Assembly (NCBI GenBank): GCA_014323795.1
Contig: JACONK010000001.1
Location: 65,138 to 129,137 of the forward strand
Length of the DNA stretch: 64,000 nt
Reading direction: 5' to 3'
From: Paracoccaceae bacterium
GTDB lineage: Bacteria > Pseudomonadota > Alphaproteobacteria > Rhodobacterales > Rhodobacteraceae
Shown: positions 39,798 through 49,501 of the stretch, piece after piece
Layout: the number at the start of each line of letters is the position of its first letter
Numbering within the stretch: position 1 is the stretch's first letter
Translations under genes and position numbers: made by a program
The notes under the pieces: model-generated
Told to the model about the DNA's origin: nothing
Databases searched by the model: none
What the model saw: the letters and a program-made list of their open reading frames with translations, nothing else

Positions 39798-40694
39798 TCA
39801 GCCGTGGGATTTCAGGATTCGTTCTGTTGCACGGTCTGTGTCCGCGGCGTTAACCCTTGTCCACAGACACATTCTTTTGCGAAACCAGGTACGTTGCCGT
39901 TTAGCGTATTTTTGGGTCTGGATTTTCGCGCAATGCACGGCTGTGGATAAATCGAGTGCGCCATGCAGGTGGCGGGCGAGCTCTTTCGCACCGATGGCCC
40001 GGGCAGAGGCGGCGGACGGGTTCCAGCCGCCCCTGACATAAGCACCGACTTCCGCCAGGGCACCCGTAGCCATCATCATATCAAGGCGCAGATTGATGCG
40101 GTGATTCAGCCAGTCCCGATCCGTGCCCAGGACAGCGCGGACAGCAGCACCGGGCGGCACCAGCGGTGGTGGCGTCTGGTCATGCCAGGCGGCCAGGCCC
40201 TGGCCGGTGGTGTGCAGCACCTCCCAGGCACGGCGGACGCGGACCGGATTGGCCATATCAATCCTGGCGGCTGTTGCCGGGTCAGTGCGGGCAAGCTCTG
40301 CCCGCAGGCTGTCTGCCGTTGCCTCTGTCGCACGCTTGCGGATGCCTGCGGGTGTGGCGGGAATGTCGGCAAGGCCTTCCGTCAACGCAAAAAAGTAAAG
40401 CCCGCTGCCGCCGATAATGATCGGAGGACCGTCAACAGCCGCCAGCACGGCCTTAACATCCCGCAGCCAATGACCCACCGAATAGGCCGCATCACGACCC
40501 ACGTGACCATAAAGATGGTGCGGGGCTTGCGATTCCTCCTCCGCAGACGGTCGTGCGGTCAGCACCTGCCAGCAATCATAAACCTGCAATGCATCCGCGT
40601 TTATCACATGGCCGCCAAGCACCCGTGCCAGCCGCAGCGCAAGCGCGGATTTGCCCGAGGCGGTGGGACCGGCGATCAGGATTGGGCGAAACAT
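39798..40694 (-). CDS. miaA: tRNA dimethylallyltransferase
   Basis: MiaA adds a dimethylallyl group to A37 of tRNAs that read UNN codons. The 298-residue protein has the P-loop GPTASGKSA at 9-17, the VINADALQVYDCWQVLTARP region (Asp and Gln contacts), GGSGLYFFALTEGLADIP and the C-terminal QKYAKRQRTWFRKRM tRNA-binding motif. The ATG at 40694 is chosen because the longer frame adds unrelated residues. It is divergent from pyrH. Confidence 0.93.
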   Translation of the reverse strand: MFRPILIAGPTASGKSALALRLARVLGGHVINADALQVYDCWQVLTARPSAEEESQAPHHLYGHVGRDAAYSVGHWLRDVKAVLAAVDGPPIIIGGSGLYFFALTEGLADIPATPAGIRKRATEATADSLRAELARTDPATAARIDMANPVRVRRAWEVLHTTGQGLAAWHDQTPPPLVPPGAAVRAVLGTDRDWLNHRINLRLDMMMATGALAEVGAYVRGGWNPSAASARAIGAKELARHLHGALDLSTAVHCAKIQTQKYAKRQRTWFRKRMCLWTRVNAADTDRATERILKSHG

Positions 40695-40803
40695 TGCCCC
40701 GGTGTAGCGGGCCGGGCATTTGCCGCCAAGGTACCGGTTTGCTATTGAAATCCGGCCACATTTCAGCAACCCTGCCTGGCATGAACAGAAAAGGGAAATT
40801 GTT

Positions 40804-41562
40804 ATGGCTGACGGGACAGTGCAACCGGCCTGCAGGCAACCGGTCTACAAAAGGGTTCTTCTGAAAATCTCCGGCGAGGCACTGATGGGGGACCAGGGCT
40901 TCGGCCTGCACCCAACCACCGTCAACCGCATCGCGGAAGAAATCAAATCCGTTTACGACCTTGGCGTACAGGTCTGCCTGGTTATCGGCGGTGGCAACAT
41001 CTTTCGCGGGCTGCAAGGTGCCGCCCGGGGGATGGAACGGACAACGGCGGACTATATGGGTATGCTCGCGACTGTCATGAATGCGCTGGCCATGCAGTCC
41101 GCCCTGGAAGCACGGGGTGTATTCACCAGGGTGATTTCTGCCATTCCGATGGATCAGGTGTGTGAACCCTACATCCGTCGTCGTGCCGTGCGGCATCTGG
41201 AAAAGGGGCGGATATGCATCTTTGCCGCCGGGACCGGTAACCCCTATTTCACCACTGACACCGCCGCAACGCTGCGGGCAAACGAGATGTCCTGCGAAGC
41301 TGTCTTCAAAGGTACGCAGGTCGCCGGGGTCTATGACAAGGATCCCGAAAAATACGGCGACGCCACCCGTTATGACGACATTACCTACGATGAAGTCCTG
41401 CGGAGAAATCTGAAGGTCATGGATGCCTCCGCCGTCGCGCTGGCGCGCGATAATAACAAGCCGATTTTTGTTTTTTCGCTTGAGGAACCGGGTGGTTTCG
41501 CCGGCATTCTGCGGGGTAAGGGCATCTGCACCAAAGTGCACGGCGGAATGCCGCGCCCCTGA
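40804..41562 (+). CDS. pyrH: UMP kinase
   Basis: This hexameric amino-acid-kinase-fold enzyme phosphorylates UMP to UDP. The 252-residue protein has [20 protein letters not shown] near the N-terminus, [11 protein letters not shown], the [17 protein letters not shown] nucleotide loop, and [13 protein letters not shown]. The ATG at 40804 with AAGGGAA upstream is preferred over an ATG-like start at 40720. It heads a long gene string with frr and uppS. Confidence 0.95.
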   Translation: MADGTVQPACRQPVYKRVLLKISGEALMGDQGFGLHPTTVNRIAEEIKSVYDLGVQVCLVIGGGNIFRGLQGAARGMERTTADYMGMLATVMNALAMQSALEARGVFTRVISAIPMDQVCEPYIRRRAVRHLEKGRICIFAAGTGNPYFTTDTAATLRANEMSCEAVFKGTQVAGVYDKDPEKYGDATRYDDITYDEVLRRNLKVMDASAVALARDNNKPIFVFSLEEPGGFAGILRGKGICTKVHGGMPRP

Positions 41563-41637
41563 TTCATGCCCTTGGCGACAAGACATATTCCGTGTAAGCG
41601 GCCCGAAAACCAATAAAAGCAGCGGAGGGTCGGGCCC

Positions 41638-42204
41638 GTGCCAGACGATGATCCGGATATCGATATCGGCGATCTTCAACGCCGCATGGAGGGTGCGCTG
41701 GCCGCGCTCAAAACAGATTTTTCCAGCCTGCGGACCGGGCGAGCGTCCGGTTCTGTGCTTGATACAGTCACGGTGGACGCCTATGGTAGCCGGATGCCGC
41801 TGAACCAGGTCAGCACCATCAACGTGCCGGAGCCGCGGATGATCACGGTCAATGTCTGGGACAGGGATCTCGTTAATGCCGTGGACAGGGCGATTCGCAA
41901 CTCCGGCCTCGGCATCAATCCGGTTATGGACGATACTACCCTGCGCCTGCCGATTCCGGAACTGAACGAAGAACGCCGGCGCAAGCTTGCCAGGCTCGCC
42001 GGGCAATACGCGGAAAGTGCCCGCGTGGCCGTGCGTAATGTGCGCAAAGACGGCATGGATCAGGTTAAAAAAGCCGGGCGTACGGGCCTGGGCGCAGACG
42101 ACCAGAAGATGTGGTCGGACGAAATCCAAGATATGACAGATGCCTCAATCGCCAGAATCGATGAGGTGCTGGAGGCCAAGCAAGTAGAAATCATGCAGGT
42201 CTGA
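41638..42204 (+). CDS. frr: Ribosome recycling factor
   Basis: RRF splits terminated ribosomes together with EF-G. The 188-residue protein has the start of the long helical domain [20 protein letters not shown] with RTGRAS, the hinge LPLNQV-like segment [16 protein letters not shown], and the C-terminal helices with [18 protein letters not shown]. The start is GTG with GGAGGG upstream. It lies 75 bp after pyrH. Confidence 0.96.
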   Translation: MPDDDPDIDIGDLQRRMEGALAALKTDFSSLRTGRASGSVLDTVTVDAYGSRMPLNQVSTINVPEPRMITVNVWDRDLVNAVDRAIRNSGLGINPVMDDTTLRLPIPELNEERRRKLARLAGQYAESARVAVRNVRKDGMDQVKKAGRTGLGADDQKMWSDEIQDMTDASIARIDEVLEAKQVEIMQV

Positions 42205-42234
42205 GATGTCCCGGCGGGGTTCGGTGAAGGGCAG

Positions 42235-42957
42235 ATGAGCATCAACACAGCACCATCGGCAGACCACGTTGCCATCATCATGGATGGCAACGGCAGATGG
42301 GCCCGGCACCGCGGGCTGGATCGCCTCGAGGGTCACATCAAAGGTGTTGACCGGGTGCGGGAGATTGTGCGTGCCGCCCCGGGTTATGGCATCGGGCACC
42401 TGACTGTCTTTGCGTTTTCCACCGAAAACTGGAAGCGGTCCGAACACGAGGTGACAGGTCTTATGAGCCTTTTCCGCCGCTACATCCGGGGGGAGGCGAT
42501 GACCCTGCACGAAGACAACGTGCGCGTCCGCTTTATCGGAAGGCGCGACCAGCTTGACAACCGGCTTGATACCCTGATGAAATGGCTGGAGCGGTTGACA
42601 TCAAAAAATAACGGCCTGCAGCTGACCGTGGCACTGAATTATGGTGGCCGGGACGAGATCTCCCGTGCGGTGCAGCGCATTGCCAGGGCGGTGCAGCAGG
42701 GGATGCTGCAACCCGATGACCTGTCCGAGGGCACGATTTCCAATTTCCTCGATACCGCGGAACTGCCTGACCCGGACCTGATCGTCCGCACCAGCGGCGA
42801 GCACCGCACGTCAAACTTTCTGCCCTGGCAATCCTGCTATGCCGAATACGTCTTTATTGATACAGCATGGCCCGACTTCAATGTGTCAGAATTTGTCAGG
42901 GTACTGAATATCTTTCGTAACCGGGACCGCCGATTCGGCGATGTTATCTCTTTATGA
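42235..42957 (+). CDS. uppS: Undecaprenyl diphosphate synthase
   Basis: This cis-prenyltransferase builds the C55 lipid carrier for peptidoglycan and O-antigen synthesis. The 240-residue protein has the diphosphate loop VAIIMDGNGRWARHRG, FAFSTENWKRS, and DLIVRTSGEHRTSNFLPWQS with the C-terminal WPDF. Its stop overlaps the cdsA start (ATGA). It needs IPP and FPP made elsewhere. Confidence 0.95.
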   Translation: MSINTAPSADHVAIIMDGNGRWARHRGLDRLEGHIKGVDRVREIVRAAPGYGIGHLTVFAFSTENWKRSEHEVTGLMSLFRRYIRGEAMTLHEDNVRVRFIGRRDQLDNRLDTLMKWLERLTSKNNGLQLTVALNYGGRDEISRAVQRIARAVQQGMLQPDDLSEGTISNFLDTAELPDPDLIVRTSGEHRTSNFLPWQSCYAEYVFIDTAWPDFNVSEFVRVLNIFRNRDRRFGDVISL

Positions 42958-43775
42958 GCCCCTGCCCGGATTTTTCCGACCTGCTGCAGCGCGTTTTGTC
43001 AGCGATTGTCATGCTCGTGGTCTTTGCCTTGGCGGATTGGGCGGGAGGCGATATCTGGGCAGGACTTTTGATCGTCATCGCAGGCATGATGGGCTGGGAA
43101 GTCAGCCGTCTGCATTCAGACAACGGCCAGGTGCAGGTGGCTTTCGGCATGCTGATCGCCAGCGTCGTTTTGTGCTGGCTTTTCGTGTCATCTTTCTGGG
43201 CGGGGGTTGTTACAGCCCTTGCTGTCGCCACCGCGCTTGCAGCCCACAATACACCCGTTACCGTGGCAGGCTGGGCGGCGGCTATTGCCGTATGCTGCGT
43301 GGTTCTGCACATATTGCGCGAAAATACCGGGTCACTGGGCATCCTGTGGTTCGTAGGTATCGTTGTAGCAACGGATGTCGGCGGCTACTTTACGGGCAGA
43401 CTGATTGGCGGACCCAGAATTCTGCCGCGAGTCAGCCCGAAAAAGACCTGGTCAGGGACTGTCGGCGGATGGGTTCTGGCCGCTGTTGCGGGGGTCGGCG
43501 GGCCGTTTCTGATCGCGGGTCAGGAACGGTTGTGGCTGTTGTTTCTGACTGGTGCGATTGCCCTGTCGATTGCCGCTCAACTGGGGGATTTGATGGAATC
43601 CTCCATGAAGCGGCGGGCGGGTGTGAAAGACAGTTCATCCCTGATACCGGGGCATGGGGGCCTGCTTGACCGGTTCGATGGCCTTGTCGGCGCGGGCGTT
43701 GCCCTGGGGGTTGCCTGGGGGTGTTGTCGCTGTGAGGAATTTCTGGACGCAGGCCTCAATCTTGCCCATGTCTGA
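42954..43775 (+). CDS. cdsA: Phosphatidate cytidylyltransferase
   Basis: CdsA makes CDP-diacylglycerol for phospholipid synthesis in the inner membrane. The 273-residue protein has about seven hydrophobic helices and the full family signature in the C-terminal part: SSMKRRAGVKDSSSLIPGHG followed by GLLDRFDGL. The ATG overlaps uppS by four bases. In relatives dxr usually follows; here rseP starts 80 bp downstream. Confidence 0.94.
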   Translation: MSPCPDFSDLLQRVLSAIVMLVVFALADWAGGDIWAGLLIVIAGMMGWEVSRLHSDNGQVQVAFGMLIASVVLCWLFVSSFWAGVVTALAVATALAAHNTPVTVAGWAAAIAVCCVVLHILRENTGSLGILWFVGIVVATDVGGYFTGRLIGGPRILPRVSPKKTWSGTVGGWVLAAVAGVGGPFLIAGQERLWLLFLTGAIALSIAAQLGDLMESSMKRRAGVKDSSSLIPGHGGLLDRFDGLVGAGVALGVAWGCCRCEEFLDAGLNLAHV

Positions 43776-43855
43776 TGGCAAAGGGACCGGAATGTTTGCC
43801 GCTGCGCCGACAAGGCACCCAATAATACGCCCGCGATTGCGGTGATGGAGTGCAG

Positions 43856-45196
43856 ATGTTTGATTTTATGACCGTTATCCCGATTCTGGGGCCAGTGCTT
43901 GCCGTGATCGTGCCGTTTCTGATCGTGATCAGCGTTGTGATATTCATTCACGAATACGGTCACTATATCGTGGGCCGCTGGTGCGGCATCCATGCGGAGA
44001 CGTTTTCGCTGGGCTTTGGCCCGGTCGTCAAATCCTGGGTTGATAAGCGCGGAACCCGCTGGCAGATCTCCGTGCTGCCCTTGGGCGGGTTTGTTAAATT
44101 TCTGGGCGACGCCAATTCTGCCGGCACAGGCGCGAACCGTGATCACATAGCGAGGATACCAGGACATCTGCGCGGCAAATCGCTTTATGAGGCGACATTG
44201 TGGAAGCGTGCGGCCACCGTCGCTGCCGGGCCGCTTGCCAACATGGTTTTGTCGGTGGTGATCTTTGCCGGGCTGGCCATGGCCACCGGCATCCCCACCG
44301 ACCGGCCCATCGTGGGTGATGTGCAGACGATTCCCGGTGTGGTGAACAGGCTGAAGCCAGGCGACCGCATTCTGGAAGTCAACGGCATCAGGATTGACAC
44401 ACGCGAGGATTTTGATGCGTTTCTGACCCGGGAGGCACCGGAGAAGACGCTTTATCTTATCGAAAGGGATGGTCAGACAACAACCGTGGAAGGGCCGTTT
44501 CCCTGGCTGCCAATTGTGGCAGGGGTGAACCCCGTAACCCCGGCGGCGAATGCCGGCTTGCGTACCGGCGATCTGATTCTGTCAGTGAACGGGGTCAGTG
44601 TGCGGTCGTTCCCGCATCTGCAAACCCTGATTCAGGATGCGGATTTCGCTGAGGTGCCTATTGTGGTGCAGCGCGGGGAAGAGGCACTGAATCTTAAAAT
44701 CACGCCCCGTGAAATGCCCTATGAAAAGGAGGACGGCACCTTCGCGACACGCACCATGATCGGCATCGGCGGATCGGTTGCCATCGCGCCACAGATTGAA
44801 TCCGTAGACCCGGCGCGGGCGACCTACTATGGCGCGATGTCTGTCGTGTCAATTATCGATGGCTGGCGGCGCACACTTCGAGATCTGGTAACCGGGGATC
44901 TTGCGCTAGAAAATCTGCAGGGGCCAGTGGGTATTGCCAGGGCAAGCGGGGATACAGCCAGCCAGGGTCTGACCGATTTTATCTTTCTGATTGGCTTCAT
45001 CTCAACCGCCATCGGGCTGATGAACCTGTTGCCGATACCGATTCTTGACGGGGGGCATCTGGTGATTTATGCCTATCAGGCAGTCTTCCGGCGGGAACCG
45101 CCGGAAAAGGCGTTGCAAGTGGCCATGGGCATTGGGCTTTGCCTGCTGCTTTTCCTGATGGTCTTTGCGACATTTAATGATATAAACCGGCTTTGA
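43856..45196 (+). CDS. rseP: Site-2 zinc metalloprotease RseP
   Basis: RseP cleaves membrane-bound anti-sigma factors and signal-peptide remnants. The 446-residue protein has HEYGH at 32-36 in the first helix, the FGPVVKSWVDKRGTRWQISV segment, two PDZ-like parts (RLKPGDRILEVNGIRIDTRE and NAGLRTGDLILSVNGVSVRS), and the LLPIPILDGGH motif near 392 in a late helix. The ATG at 43856 has GGAG five bases upstream; a GTG at 43850 would add two residues. No dxr gene precedes it. Confidence 0.95.
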   Translation: MFDFMTVIPILGPVLAVIVPFLIVISVVIFIHEYGHYIVGRWCGIHAETFSLGFGPVVKSWVDKRGTRWQISVLPLGGFVKFLGDANSAGTGANRDHIARIPGHLRGKSLYEATLWKRAATVAAGPLANMVLSVVIFAGLAMATGIPTDRPIVGDVQTIPGVVNRLKPGDRILEVNGIRIDTREDFDAFLTREAPEKTLYLIERDGQTTTVEGPFPWLPIVAGVNPVTPAANAGLRTGDLILSVNGVSVRSFPHLQTLIQDADFAEVPIVVQRGEEALNLKITPREMPYEKEDGTFATRTMIGIGGSVAIAPQIESVDPARATYYGAMSVVSIIDGWRRTLRDLVTGDLALENLQGPVGIARASGDTASQGLTDFIFLIGFISTAIGLMNLLPIPILDGGHLVIYAYQAVFRREPPEKALQVAMGIGLCLLLFLMVFATFNDINRL

Positions 45197-45270
45197 CTCT
45201 GCTATGGCTTCGTCTAAAAGAGGCGGAGGATATCCATACGCTGCTGTTTTAGCTTTAGGGACTTGGGACT

Positions 45271-47610
45271 ATGGTTGCTAAGACGCTTGGTGTGCACATG
45301 ATGCGCGGCGTTTATCAGGGTTGCAGGCTGGGTGCTGTGGTACTGGTCGTGTCGGCGGGCTCGGCCCTGATTGCACCTCGAATGGATTGGGCAGAGGCCC
45401 AGTCGGTTCCGCCGATCATTGTAGAAGGCAACCAGCGCATCGGATCGGAAACCATCGCCTCCATCGCAGCCCTGCCTGTGGGCGAGCAGGCCACCCCGGG
45501 GCAGATCAACCGTGCGGTGCAGAACCTTTACGAATCCGGTCTGTTCGAAAACGTGGAGGCGCGGATCCGGGGCGGACAAATTCTCTTTGTGGTGGAAGAA
45601 TGGCCTACGATCAACCGCATTGCGGTGGAGGGCAACCGCCGGATCAAGGATGAAGATCTGCTGCCGCTCCTGGGGTCGGTACCGCGCCGGGCCTATTCGC
45701 CGAATCAGGCAGAGGCAGACGCCGCCGTGATTTCCGGGGCCTATGCCGCCGCAGGTCGTCTGGCCGCAGATGTAACCCCCAGGATCATCCGCCGCTCCGA
45801 CAACCGTGTCGATCTGGTGTTCGAGGTTCGGGAAGGCCGCGTGGTGGAGGTCAATCGGCTGAATTTCACCGGCAATCGGGTTTATTCTGACTGGCGTCTG
45901 CGCCGGGTCATTGACACGAAACAGGCGGGTATCTTCCGCATACTTGTCCGCCGCGACACCTTTATCCCGGAACGGGTAGAGTTTGATCGGCAAAAGCTGC
46001 GCGAATTCTACCTTAACCGTGGTTTCGTTGACGCCGACGTGATTTCGACCTCTGCCGATTTGCAGCGGGAACGGGGCGGCTTTGCCCTGAACTTCCATAT
46101 CCGTGAAGGGCAGCGCTATCGCTTCGGCGATCTGACAATCACCAGCCCGGAACCGGAAATTGATCCGGAGGCGTTCCATCGTGAGCTGCGCATCCGTGCG
46201 AACAGCTACTATGACCCGCGCAAGGTGAATGTGACGTTGGAACGGCTTGATAACCTGGCGGCTGATCTGGGCTACAATTTCATCCAGGCACGGCCTCGGG
46301 TGACGCGCAACGACGATGATCTGACGATCAACATCGAATTCGAATTGGTGCGCGGGCCCAGGCTGTTTATTGAGCGGATCAATATCGAGGGCAACAGCCA
46401 TACGCTGGACCGGGTGATTCGGCGCGAGTTTGATATCGTTGAAGGAGACCCTTTCAATGCACGCAAGATGCAGCAGGCGGCAGACCGCATCCGTGCGCTG
46501 GGCTACTTTAGCCGGGTGGATGTTGAAAGCCGTGAGGGCAGCAGGCCCGGCTCTGTCATCATCGATGTGAACGTCGAGGAGATCACGACCGGTACACTTG
46601 GCTTTGGCGTAAGCTTTGGCACAGACGAAGGTTTGAGCGGTAATATCACGCTCAGTGAGCAGAACTTCCTCGGCCGCGGCCAGCAACTGGCCTTTGCCCT
46701 GTCCACCGCGTCAGAAAATCGGAGATTCAGCTTCTCATTTACGGAACCAAAGCTTTTTGACCGCGATCTTCTTGGCGGCTTTGACATTTATTATCGCGAA
46801 TCGGATTTCGACGATACCCGCTACAAACTGACCCAAATCGGCCTGACCCCGCGGGTTGGTTTCCCAATCGGTGAATACTCCAGCCTGGAAGTCCGCTATT
46901 TCCTGGAACACTCGGACATTGAACTGGACGAGGCCCCTTCGCCGTTCTTTAGAGACGATGCGGGGGCACGGATGGCCAGCGGAATCGGTTTTATCTATAC
47001 CTATGATCGCCGGAACTCCCCAATTGAACCGACAGCAGGATTTATTCTGTCGGCTGACCAGCTCGTCACAGGTCTTGGCGGCGATTCGAAATACTTCCGC
47101 ACTCTGGCGAACGCAAAGGGCTACACAAGTTTCTTCAACGAAGAACTGATCCTGTCCGCAGAACTTGAAGGCGGTTTAATCAAATCCTTCGGCAGCGGGG
47201 TGACTCGCGTATCGGATCGTTTCCTGATCGGCGGCAACTCTTTCCGCGGGTTTGAGTTTGCAGGCATTGGTCCTCGAGATCCCAATCTGGACACACCCCT
47301 GGGCGGGAACATCTATGCCATCGGGCGATTTGAAGCGAGCTTCCCCATCGGCCTGCCGGAGGAATACGGCATCTTTGGCGGTGTTTTTATGGATGTTGGC
47401 AGTGCCTGGGATATGGACATGCGTGTCGCCCCTGATGGCACCCGGGTCGCCGCGTCCGAAAACTTTGCACTGAGGTCATCCATCGGTGTATCAATCTTCT
47501 GGGACACGGTGATTGGCCCCTTGCGATTCAACTTTGCCAAGCCAATCAGATACCTCGAAGGCATCGATAAGACAGAAAACTTCAATTTTACCGTCAGTGC
47601 CCGTTTCTAG
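45271..47610 (+). CDS. bamA: Outer membrane protein assembly factor BamA
   Basis: BamA inserts beta-barrel proteins into the outer membrane. The 779-residue protein has a signal sequence ending near WAEAQS, five POTRA-type domains to about residue 420 (PPIIVEGNQRIGSETIASIA, IAVEGNRRIKDEDLLPLLGS and so on), and a 16-strand barrel with the VSDRFLIGGNSFRGFEFAG loop (the VRGF/Y-like insert) and a C-terminal Phe (FNFTVSARF). The ribosome site is weak, and ATGs ten codons further on are possible starts. Confidence 0.95.
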   Translation: MVAKTLGVHMMRGVYQGCRLGAVVLVVSAGSALIAPRMDWAEAQSVPPIIVEGNQRIGSETIASIAALPVGEQATPGQINRAVQNLYESGLFENVEARIRGGQILFVVEEWPTINRIAVEGNRRIKDEDLLPLLGSVPRRAYSPNQAEADAAVISGAYAAAGRLAADVTPRIIRRSDNRVDLVFEVREGRVVEVNRLNFTGNRVYSDWRLRRVIDTKQAGIFRILVRRDTFIPERVEFDRQKLREFYLNRGFVDADVISTSADLQRERGGFALNFHIREGQRYRFGDLTITSPEPEIDPEAFHRELRIRANSYYDPRKVNVTLERLDNLAADLGYNFIQARPRVTRNDDDLTINIEFELVRGPRLFIERINIEGNSHTLDRVIRREFDIVEGDPFNARKMQQAADRIRALGYFSRVDVESREGSRPGSVIIDVNVEEITTGTLGFGVSFGTDEGLSGNITLSEQNFLGRGQQLAFALSTASENRRFSFSFTEPKLFDRDLLGGFDIYYRESDFDDTRYKLTQIGLTPRVGFPIGEYSSLEVRYFLEHSDIELDEAPSPFFRDDAGARMASGIGFIYTYDRRNSPIEPTAGFILSADQLVTGLGGDSKYFRTLANAKGYTSFFNEELILSAELEGGLIKSFGSGVTRVSDRFLIGGNSFRGFEFAGIGPRDPNLDTPLGGNIYAIGRFEASFPIGLPEEYGIFGGVFMDVGSAWDMDMRVAPDGTRVAASENFALRSSIGVSIFWDTVIGPLRFNFAKPIRYLEGIDKTENFNFTVSARF

Positions 47611-48154
47611 GCTGATTCTGGTCTTTTTGCTGTGGCTGCCGGCCCAGGGCACCCCGGCGCAGAGCCCGCAATTCCCGCTCTACGACGACAGTGCCGTCGC
47701 GCTGCTGAACCGCGACGTGGTGCTGAACGAAAGTGCCTATGGCAAGGCTGTCAGTGCCCGACTGGCCGAACAGCAGGCCACGCTTCAGGAAGAAAATGAC
47801 AGGCTTCTCGAGATCTTGGAAGAAGAAGAACGCGCACTGACCGAAACCCGCAAAACTGTGGAGCCGGAGGCCTTTGCACCACTGGCGGAAGCCTTTGATG
47901 CCAAAACCAACAGCATCCGTGCCCGGCAGGAGGCCAAGGCATTTGCCCTTGCCAAGGCACTGGAACAGGCGCGGCTGACGTTTTTCCGCGACATTGAGCC
48001 TGTTATTCTGGAAGTCATGCATGAACGCGGTGTATCCATCCTTTTGAACGAACAGGCAGTGATGGCCAGCCTCGCGGGCGCGGACATCACAAATGACGTG
48101 ATGGCCCGGCTGGATCAATTGTTTGCGCATGGTCAGATCGGTGTCCGTCCGTGA
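47597..48154 (+). CDS. Periplasmic chaperone, OmpH/Skp family
   Basis: Skp-type chaperones escort unfolded outer membrane proteins to BamA. The 185-residue protein starts at a GTG inside the end of bamA (14-bp overlap) with a signal peptide ([20 protein letters not shown]), then the [20 protein letters not shown] strand and a long charged coiled coil ([20 protein letters not shown] to [11 protein letters not shown]) with a small C-terminal body. Upstream in-frame starts would place the signal peptide internally, so the GTG is preferred. Confidence 0.88.
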   Translation: MPVSRLILVFLLWLPAQGTPAQSPQFPLYDDSAVALLNRDVVLNESAYGKAVSARLAEQQATLQEENDRLLEILEEEERALTETRKTVEPEAFAPLAEAFDAKTNSIRARQEAKAFALAKALEQARLTFFRDIEPVILEVMHERGVSILLNEQAVMASLAGADITNDVMARLDQLFAHGQIGVRP

Positions 48155-48212
48155 TGCCTTTACGCGCCCTGCGGACATGTTAGGAAACCGGACTTTAAAC
48201 AGGGGTGAGCGC

Positions 48213-48686
48213 ATGGCCGACAGTAGCGATCAGATACTGGAACCCGTAGATATCAACGAAATCAAGCGGATGATCCCGCACAGGTATCCGTTCCTGTTCA
48301 TCGACAGGGTGCGCGATATCATCCCGCACAAGTCGGCGACCGGCATCAAGAATGTCACTTACAACGAGCCGCACTTTCAGGGCCATTTCCCGGTGCGCCC
48401 GATCATGCCCGGTGTAGCAATAGTTGAGGCCATGGCGCAGACTTCCGCCGTTCTCGTGGGGAAGACGCTGAACCTGATTGACAAAGACGTCCTTGTCTAC
48501 TTTCTGTCCATCGATAAATGCAAATTCCGCCACCCCGTAAATCCCGGCGATGTGCTGGAATTATATATCAGGGTAATCCGGGGGCGTGGCAAGCGCTGGA
48601 AATTCTGGGGGGAAGGCAGGGTGGACGGCCAGGTTATGGCGGAGGCGGAATTCACTGCCATGATGGTGCCGCCAGGGGAAGAGTAG
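48213..48686 (+). CDS. fabZ: 3-hydroxyacyl-ACP dehydratase FabZ
   Basis: FabZ dehydrates hydroxyacyl-ACPs in fatty acid synthesis. The 157-residue hot-dog-fold protein has [12 protein letters not shown] near the N-terminus, the catalytic His in [15 protein letters not shown] (His58), and Glu72 in VEAMAQ. The ATG at 48213 is chosen because the upstream frame overlaps ompH and has no family sequence. It is in series with lpxA. Confidence 0.95.
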   Translation: MADSSDQILEPVDINEIKRMIPHRYPFLFIDRVRDIIPHKSATGIKNVTYNEPHFQGHFPVRPIMPGVAIVEAMAQTSAVLVGKTLNLIDKDVLVYFLSIDKCKFRHPVNPGDVLELYIRVIRGRGKRWKFWGEGRVDGQVMAEAEFTAMMVPPGEE

Positions 48687-48691
48687 TTCCC

Positions 48692-49498
48692 ATGGCGATT
48701 GATCCGAGCGCAGATATCCACCGCTTGGCCTGTATCGAAGAGGGCGCGACTGTCGCGGCGGGCTGCAAGATCGGCCCTTTCGCGGTTGTCGGGCCGGAGG
48801 TCACGCTCGGCCCCGGGGTGGAGCTGAAGTCCCACGCTGTTGTGGAAGGCTGGACAGAAGTCGGCTGTGGCACTGTTATCTTCCCTTTCGCGTCTATTGG
48901 GCATACACCTCAAGATCTGAAGTTTGCGGGTGAACGCACGAAGCTGGAAATCGGCGCAAGAAACTGCATTCGCGAATATGTTACCATGAGCCCCGGCACC
49001 GAAGGGGGGGGCGGGCTGACACGTGTGGGTAGCGGCGGGCTTTATATGATAGGCGTCCATGTGGGCCACGATTGCCATGTGCGTGACAACGTGGTGCTGG
49101 CCAACAATGCATCGCTCGGCGGGCACTGCCTGGTGGAGGACGACGTGGTGATCGGCGCGTTTGCCGGGGTGCACCAGTTTTGCCGCATCGGTCAGGGTGC
49201 GATGATCGGTGGCCTGGCCGCGGTTGTGGCGGATGTGATCCCTTATGGCACCGTCATGGGGGAACGTGCATCTTTGCAAGGGCTGAACCTTCTGGGTTTG
49301 CGGCGGCGCGGGTTTGACAAGAAGCAGATCAGCGGGTTACGCACCGCGTTCCAGCGGCTTTTCACCGGCAGCGAATGCTTGCGGGATCGTGCGGCGGGGG
49401 TGCGGGTGGACTATGCCTCCAACGCGCTTGTGCAGGACGTGTGCGACTTCATCCTTGCCGACACAGTCCGGAACCTGACGCTGCCGAAAGTGCCGTGA
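48692..49498 (+). CDS. lpxA: UDP-N-acetylglucosamine acyltransferase
   Basis: LpxA does the first acylation of lipid A synthesis. The 268-residue left-handed beta-helix protein has hexapeptide repeats from residue 8 to about 190, including the active-site region GVHVGHDCHVRDNVVLANNA (His) and GGHCLVEDDVVIGAFAGVHQ, and a C-terminal helical domain (LNLLGLRRRGFDKKQI). GGGGAAGAG precedes the ATG, five bases after the fabZ stop. Confidence 0.95.
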   Translation: MAIDPSADIHRLACIEEGATVAAGCKIGPFAVVGPEVTLGPGVELKSHAVVEGWTEVGCGTVIFPFASIGHTPQDLKFAGERTKLEIGARNCIREYVTMSPGTEGGGGLTRVGSGGLYMIGVHVGHDCHVRDNVVLANNASLGGHCLVEDDVVIGAFAGVHQFCRIGQGAMIGGLAAVVADVIPYGTVMGERASLQGLNLLGLRRRGFDKKQISGLRTAFQRLFTGSECLRDRAAGVRVDYASNALVQDVCDFILADTVRNLTLPKVP

Positions 49499-49501
49499 GC
49501 C

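Noticed and set aside
40576-42129. 517-codon minus-strand open frame
   Set aside because: It runs antisense through pyrH and frr, both of which are certain.
45214-46686. 490-codon minus-strand open frame
   Set aside because: It is antisense to the POTRA part of bamA and shows no protein-like features.
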